11,502 nucleotides of DNA from assembly GCA_025361105.1 (NCBI GenBank), contig JANYAW010000394.1, positions 1-11,502 of the forward strand, in the 5' to 3' direction. The translations under genes and the position numbers were made by a program. This DNA comes from Rhodocyclaceae bacterium (GTDB lineage: Bacteria; Pseudomonadota; Gammaproteobacteria; Burkholderiales; Rhodocyclaceae). Below the pieces are notes generated by a model. It searched no databases, was not told the origin of the DNA, and worked only from the letters and a program-made list of their open reading frames with translations. Of the stretch, positions 7,606-11,502 are shown in pieces (the stretch's first letter is position 1; every line of letters begins with the position of its first letter).

Positions 7606-8988
7606 ATGCATATACGTAAATTTGACCACGACTACAGCCGCCGGGTCTTCCTGGCAAAAACGGGGACGATGGCAGGTGCGGGTGTTTTAGCGCCGCTATG
7701 GCCGATGATTGCCAATTCGGCAGACATCAGCAAAGCCTATCCCGATGAACTAATGTCGGTCGAGGGCTATACCAAAGGCAAAGTAAATACTGGCGACATG
7801 ATCACGGCAGCCAACGTGGATTACGTCAAGGATTTACTGCCGCCAATTACCTACAAGCAGATCAAGGAAATGGGCCGGAAAATCAAAATCGTCCCGACCA
7901 CCAAAGATGTCACCAAGATGTTCCCGGCCGACTATCTAGAAGCTACGCTCAGAAATGCAGGCAAGGGACGTATCGACAAAGACAACAACATCACGACCGC
8001 AGAAGGCAAGCCGTGGATAGGCGGCAATCCTTTCCCCGACGCAAAAACCGGACTTGAACTGATGGGCAATCTGACCATGAGTTGGGGGCGTGCCAACAAC
8101 TGCGTTTACGCGATCAAGGACTATGACATTGGTCCGGATGGCAAGCTGGCTTATCAATACGATTTCGGCTGGTTCGAGCAGAACGCGATTGCTCGTTTAG
8201 GGGCTGCCGGCCCTTACATGGAAGGCGCCGGGCATGCCGACAAACTACGTTATCAGATGGTGTTGTTCACCGGCCCCTCCGATGTTAAAGGCACGGCGTA
8301 CCTGAGCACCTGGTACAACGACCAACGCAAGTTCCCCGACCTCGTCGGGTACGTTCCAGCTTTCAAGCGCGTGCGTAAATTTCCGACCAATCAGCGCTTT
8401 GAGCCGCTTGTTGCGGGTATCACTCTTTACCTATCCGATGCCTGGGCAGCGGGCGATCCATTGCTCACCTGGGGTAACTTCAAAGTCATTGATCGTCGTC
8501 CGATGTTGGGTGCCGTGTCGCAAAACTGGTACGGCGACGATGCCAACTGGGAAGCGCCGGTACACGGTGGACCTCAGGGCATCACCTTCCAGGACACAAG
8601 CTATGAAATGTGCCCGGAATGCATCGTGGTCGAGGCCGAGCCGGTAGGTTATCCGCGTGCGCCAGTGGGCAAAAAACGCGTCTGGATTGATGTGCGCAAC
8701 ATGGAGTTTGTGGCCTATCACACCTACGACCGACGCGGCGAATTGTTCAAGAGTTTCGAGCCGATTTTCAGCCAGTACGTCAAAGGCAATCTCAAGGACA
8801 TGGATCACACCGGCAAAAATCCGACGTGGTCGTGGACGGGGGTGATGTCGCACGACATTCAGACCAATCGTATGTCGCGTTTCCGGCAGAACAAGGAGTG
8901 CACCGGCGGCATCAAGTCGGCACGCAATGTCGACGGCATGTACGAGAAGTTCCTCACCGAACAGGCGGTTGCCCGTCTTGGAACTTGA
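7606..8988 (+). CDS. DUF1329 periplasmic protein with Tat signal peptide
   Basis: A 460-residue DUF1329 protein. Members are often annotated as outer-membrane lipoprotein-sorting-like and are thought to be periplasmic partners of DUF1302 outer-membrane proteins. The N-terminus has a twin-arginine motif, SRRVFLAK (11-18), then a hydrophobic stretch (about 21-35) and a likely cleavage after A39 (ANSA/DI). This predicts export in folded form by the Tat system. There is no lipobox Cys. Family-type features are GNPFPDAKTG (140-149), NWYGDDANWEAP (307-318) and a CPEC pair (336-339); C166 and C432 are the other cysteines. ATG 7606 is preceded by AAGGAG (7592-7597) at 8 nt, and the gene follows the transporter by 42 nt, so they are probably one operon. 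Role: likely a carrier or chaperone for a hydrophobic compound between the two membranes, which is an inference. Biochemical function is not established for the family as far as I know. Confidence 0.88.
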   Translation: MHIRKFDHDYSRRVFLAKTGTMAGAGVLAPLWPMIANSADISKAYPDELMSVEGYTKGKVNTGDMITAANVDYVKDLLPPITYKQIKEMGRKIKIVPTTKDVTKMFPADYLEATLRNAGKGRIDKDNNITTAEGKPWIGGNPFPDAKTGLELMGNLTMSWGRANNCVYAIKDYDIGPDGKLAYQYDFGWFEQNAIARLGAAGPYMEGAGHADKLRYQMVLFTGPSDVKGTAYLSTWYNDQRKFPDLVGYVPAFKRVRKFPTNQRFEPLVAGITLYLSDAWAAGDPLLTWGNFKVIDRRPMLGAVSQNWYGDDANWEAPVHGGPQGITFQDTSYEMCPECIVVEAEPVGYPRAPVGKKRVWIDVRNMEFVAYHTYDRRGELFKSFEPIFSQYVKGNLKDMDHTGKNPTWSWTGVMSHDIQTNRMSRFRQNKECTGGIKSARNVDGMYEKFLTEQAVARLGT

Positions 8989-9039
8989 CATGTTTGCTGG
9001 GCAGACAAGTTACCAAAATCGCCATCACAGGGATGCACC

Positions 9040-10029
9040 ATGAATAAGCCAAAAACTTTGCGATGGGTTCTCGCGCGAGGTCTGCGTCTGAGTCTGTGCA
9101 GCGCGCTGACGTTTGTAAGTGTCAGCGCGCTTGCCGAAGCCGGGGAAACGAAATTGGTTTCTGGCGGCATCCCGCACGACATTTTGTATGCCTTGAGTCT
9201 GGAAGGTGCCAACGGAATTGCTGTCGGTGACTATGGTTTGGTGATGGAAACCGCCGACAGCGGTTTTACATGGAAGAAGCAGGCAAAGCCGGCAACCGAA
9301 TTAGGCTTGGTCAGCGTGGTGCGTCGGCAAGGTCACTGCATCGCGGGAGGTCAGAGTGGTTTGATATTGACCTCCAGCGATTGCAAAACTTGGTTGGTTG
9401 CGCCGCCAGTGAGCAAGGCGCGGATGTTGTCGGTCAACGTGAATGCAAATGGAGTTGCATTTGCGGTCGGTGGTTTCGGCGCGGTGCAAAAGTCCACCGA
9501 TTGGGGCAAAAGCTGGCAGCCCATCAGCATCGATTGGAAAGTCTTCACGCCTGATGGTGCCGAGCCACACCTGTATGACGTTAACGTATCCGATGCTGGC
9601 GAGATCACCATGATCGGCGAGTTTGAATTGATCTTGCGTTCCAAAGATGGCGGCGCGACGTGGGTGGCTTTGCACAAAGGCTCACGTTCGTTGTTCAGTC
9701 TCAAAGTCTTGGACAACGGTGAAATTTATGCCGTCGGGCAAGAAGGTCTGATACTCAAAAGCGCGGATATGGGCAAGGTCTGGGTCGAGCAAAGCAGCGG
9801 AACCAAGTCGGTACTCACCGGTGTGTGGGCCGCACCAAATGGTCAGGCGATGGTCTGCGGCATCTACACCATCTTGGCATCCAGTGACGGTGGTAAGTCA
9901 TGGCGGATGAACACTTCCAAGCTGGCCAAGGCGCTCTCGCATCAGGCGGTGGCGGCGGTGGATGGTGGCAAGGGGCAATTCGCAGTGCTCGTCGGCTCGG
10001 GCGGGGCGATTCTCAATGTTCGGCAATAG
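9040..10029 (+). CDS. YCF48-like/BNR-repeat beta-propeller, exported
   Basis: A 329-residue exported protein related to the photosynthesis-system-II assembly factor YCF48 family. The Sec signal peptide spans residues 1-32: a basic start, a hydrophobic core and SALA/E as the probable cleavage site. The mature part is built of about seven repeats of the form G-x-x-G-x-(I/V)-x-x-(S/T)-x-D-x-G-x-(S/T)-W. They centre on residues 63-78, 104-118, 144-159, 193-208, 233-248, 274-288 and a partial one at 319-326, which predicts a single beta-propeller. Propellers of this type act as scaffolds or assembly factors; no catalytic residues are expected. ATG 9040 has AGGGA (9029-9033) at 6 nt, and the gap from DUF1329 is 51 nt. 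In context it probably assembles or stabilises the DUF1302/DUF1329/RND machinery in the periplasm. That role is inferred from gene order, not shown. Confidence 0.9.
   Translation: MNKPKTLRWVLARGLRLSLCSALTFVSVSALAEAGETKLVSGGIPHDILYALSLEGANGIAVGDYGLVMETADSGFTWKKQAKPATELGLVSVVRRQGHCIAGGQSGLILTSSDCKTWLVAPPVSKARMLSVNVNANGVAFAVGGFGAVQKSTDWGKSWQPISIDWKVFTPDGAEPHLYDVNVSDAGEITMIGEFELILRSKDGGATWVALHKGSRSLFSLKVLDNGEIYAVGQEGLILKSADMGKVWVEQSSGTKSVLTGVWAAPNGQAMVCGIYTILASSDGGKSWRMNTSKLAKALSHQAVAAVDGGKGQFAVLVGSGGAILNVRQ
9100..9131 (+). repeat. 11-bp perfect inverted repeat (RNA hairpin) in the signal-peptide codons
   Basis: AGCGCGCTGAC (9100-9110) and GTCAGCGCGCT (9121-9131) are perfect reverse complements around a 10-nt loop. 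In the mRNA this gives a GC-rich 11-bp stem 60-90 nt into the YCF48-like gene. Part of the symmetry comes from two Ser-Ala-Leu codon runs, each containing the self-palindrome AGCGCGCT. No T-run follows, so it is not an intrinsic terminator. It could slow ribosomes or protect transcript ends, or be chance in signal-peptide codons. Confidence 0.6.
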
Positions 10030-10076
10030 TGCTCGAAGTTTGACGGCGTACCGCCAGCACCAAGTGACAGTTTCAT

Positions 10077-10113
10077 TTTTGTAGTCCAAGAGCAGTTAGC
10101 AATTTTGTAGTCC
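10077..10113 (+). repeat. Two 11-bp direct repeats upstream of the DUF1302 gene
   Basis: TTTTGTAGTCC occurs at 10077-10087 and again at 10103-10113, 26 bp apart start to start. Both copies lie in the 124-nt gap before the DUF1302 gene. The gap also has CTCGAA near each end (10032 and 10114). No sigma-70 promoter with good spacing stands out. The pair could be a direct-repeat operator giving the porin-like gene its own control, or a small duplication. Apart from these repeats and the ribosome binding site, I see nothing else in the gap. Confidence 0.5.
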
Positions 10114-10153
10114 TCGAACAAATTTAGCGACACCACAAAAAGGAGATGACATC

Positions 10154-11502
10154 ATGATTAACAGAAAAGCGAAGTGGCTCTTGGGCACCTCGATGGGATT
10201 GATGGCGGCAAGCAATGTTGCACTGGCGGAGGACTGGTCATTCTCTGGTCTGCTGCGAGAAGAACTTGCAATCAAGACGGGCAGTGACCAGAACATCAAC
10301 AACTGGGCAGGAAATTTGTTTAATGGTGTGAAGGTACAAAGCGTTGGCTTGGGGGCAATCCCGGGGACAACCTTTTTTACTCGCCCGGCAGCGCAAAAGC
10401 AGGACGCAGATATCAATATGCTGGCGACCCGATTGGAACTCAATCTGGATGGAAAGCTGACAGAAAACCTGGCTGCCCATTTCAAAATGAGGGCGATGGT
10501 GGATAAGGTTGGTTCGGTCGAAGATGCTTTTAAGGACAAGCACCTGTTTGACCAGAGCTATGGCAGCAGTAATTCCGGTGGTAGCCTCGGCAAAGCTGGT
10601 AAAGACTGGATGGTCGACATGCCGGTTGCCTATTTTGATTACTCCAATGGCCCGATTTGGGTACGTATGGGTAATCAGCAAATTGCCTGGGGTGAAGCCC
10701 TGTTCTTTCGTGTCGCGGACGTCGCCAACGGCCTCGACTTTCGTCGCCATTCATTGTTTGACGTAGCGGCTGAAGAGTTTTCTGACAAGCGCGTCGCGTC
10801 GCTTGGCATTCGCGGAACTTGGCGAGCCAATGAAAATGCGCAGTTCGAAGGTTTCGTTCAGCAATTCCGGCCATCGGTCATCCCCGGTGAAAACGCCCCC
10901 TACAACTTTGTTCCGGCGCAGTTCGTTGTTGATCAAAGAACAGGGTACGAGGATGTCAAAGACAAGTTCAATGTTGGATTCCGCTTCCAAGGCAACGTCA
11001 ATGATGTAGGAATTCAGGCATTCGCGGTGCGCCGCAACAACCCTGATGGTGTCTACCGATGGACGAAAGCGCAAGTTCCGGGTGATGCATTCGCTGGCAC
11101 CGCTTTTTCACTTGGCGGACCTGGCGCGGCGGGTGGCGTGTACAGCGGGCAAGAGTGGTTCAGATACGCCACCTCGGTTCGTTTGGACGGGGTTGGCGGG
11201 CTGGCAGCTGCATTAAATGAATTCCCCCAAACTACAGCGTTGGGTGGAAATGTTGTGGCAGGCGCTTGCGGCGCGCCGAACGCGGGGGTTGGAACGGTCA
11301 AGCTTGATCATAATTCAGCCGCTTGTGTGCTTGATACGTTCTTCGGATTCGGTGCCTTGCGCGGCTGGCTGGCTCGTGAATATCCTCGTGAAAGCATCTA
11401 TGGCTTCGGCTTGAACACCGTCTTTTCCGGTGAGCCGGATTCACTGACCGACCAACTTATCGGCCGGTTTGAGTTGTCCTACACGCCGAACAAGAAGTTT
11501 AC
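10154..11502 (+). CDS. DUF1302 outer-membrane barrel-like protein, 3' partial
   Basis: An open frame of 449 complete codons that runs off the right edge without a stop. It encodes a DUF1302-family protein, predicted to be a beta-barrel of the outer membrane. A Sec signal peptide occupies residues 1-25, with probable cleavage after VALA before EDW. The family hallmark is the stretch from GNQQIAWGEALFFRVADV (173-190) to LDFRR (194-198). Alternating polar/aromatic strands such as NLAAHFKMRAMV (105-116) and KFNVGFRFQG (271-280) fit a barrel. Two cysteines, C372 and C391, flank a Gly/Ala-rich loop and could form a disulfide. ATG 10154 follows AGGAG (10141-10145) at 8 nt. As the outer-membrane part of the cassette it may be the pore or binding site for a hydrophobic compound, by analogy with other catabolic-cluster barrels; substrate unknown. 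DUF1302 proteins are commonly 500-650 residues, so only the C-terminal part is missing. Confidence 0.88.
   Translation, partial: MINRKAKWLLGTSMGLMAASNVALAEDWSFSGLLREELAIKTGSDQNINNWAGNLFNGVKVQSVGLGAIPGTTFFTRPAAQKQDADINMLATRLELNLDGKLTENLAAHFKMRAMVDKVGSVEDAFKDKHLFDQSYGSSNSGGSLGKAGKDWMVDMPVAYFDYSNGPIWVRMGNQQIAWGEALFFRVADVANGLDFRRHSLFDVAAEEFSDKRVASLGIRGTWRANENAQFEGFVQQFRPSVIPGENAPYNFVPAQFVVDQRTGYEDVKDKFNVGFRFQGNVNDVGIQAFAVRRNNPDGVYRWTKAQVPGDAFAGTAFSLGGPGAAGGVYSGQEWFRYATSVRLDGVGGLAAALNEFPQTTALGGNVVAGACGAPNAGVGTVKLDHNSAACVLDTFFGFGALRGWLAREYPRESIYGFGLNTVFSGEPDSLTDQLIGRFELSYTPNKKF

Noticed and set aside
8431..8991. Reverse-strand open frame of 186 codons within the DUF1329 gene
   Set aside because: It is fully antisense to a clearly recognised gene and its His/Arg-rich translation has no recognisable domain.
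10043..10060. GGCG-TAC-CGCC as a terminator after the propeller gene
   Set aside because: The stem is 4 bp with a 3-nt loop, and the nearest T-run is over 20 nt downstream.
10238..10750. Reverse-strand open frames under the start of the DUF1302 gene
   Set aside because: The + strand frame from 10154 is open to the window end, with a signal peptide, good ribosome site and the family hallmark motif. The reverse frames are shadows.

Overview
This is a gene-dense stretch in which all eight recognised genes lie on the + strand. The first and last genes are cut by the window edges, and no gap exceeds about 125 bases. Gene content and codon use suggest a Gram-negative, probably betaproteobacterial, degrader of hydrophobic organic compounds (Rhodocyclales or Sterolibacteriaceae-like). 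That placement is inferred from family content; there is no rRNA or tRNA to support it. I see no tRNA, rRNA, CRISPR array, IS element or convincing intrinsic terminator.

Left half (1-5024), catabolic block: the C-terminal three quarters of a hydantoinase B/acetone-carboxylase alpha-type subunit, an AMP-forming acyl-CoA synthetase (GTG start), an unrecognised 289-residue protein that may have a URO-D/MetE-like TIM-barrel fold, and a classical short-chain dehydrogenase (SDR). The last three are nearly contiguous (gaps of 4 and 1 nt). The set matches the logic of known ketone-carboxylation pathways such as acetone or acetophenone degradation: secondary alcohol to ketone (SDR), ketone + CO2 to beta-keto acid (carboxylase), then beta-ketoacyl-CoA (ligase). 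The real substrate cannot be read from the sequence.

Boundary (5025-5136): a 112-base gap holds a 10-bp tandem repeat and a perfect 16-bp palindrome (5068-5083). It is followed by a strong Shine-Dalgarno that sets a TTG start. This is the likeliest promoter/operator region in the window.

Right half (5137-11502), envelope block: an MMPL/RND-type inner-membrane transporter, a DUF1329 protein with a twin-arginine signal peptide, a YCF48-like beta-propeller with a Sec signal peptide, and a DUF1302 outer-membrane barrel-like protein running off the right edge. These families recur together in hydrocarbon and steroid degraders. Inner-membrane, periplasmic and outer-membrane parts together suggest a trans-envelope route for a hydrophobic molecule, perhaps the substrate or an intermediate of the left-hand pathway. 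The direction of transport and the cargo are unknown, and this cassette is the least-described system here.
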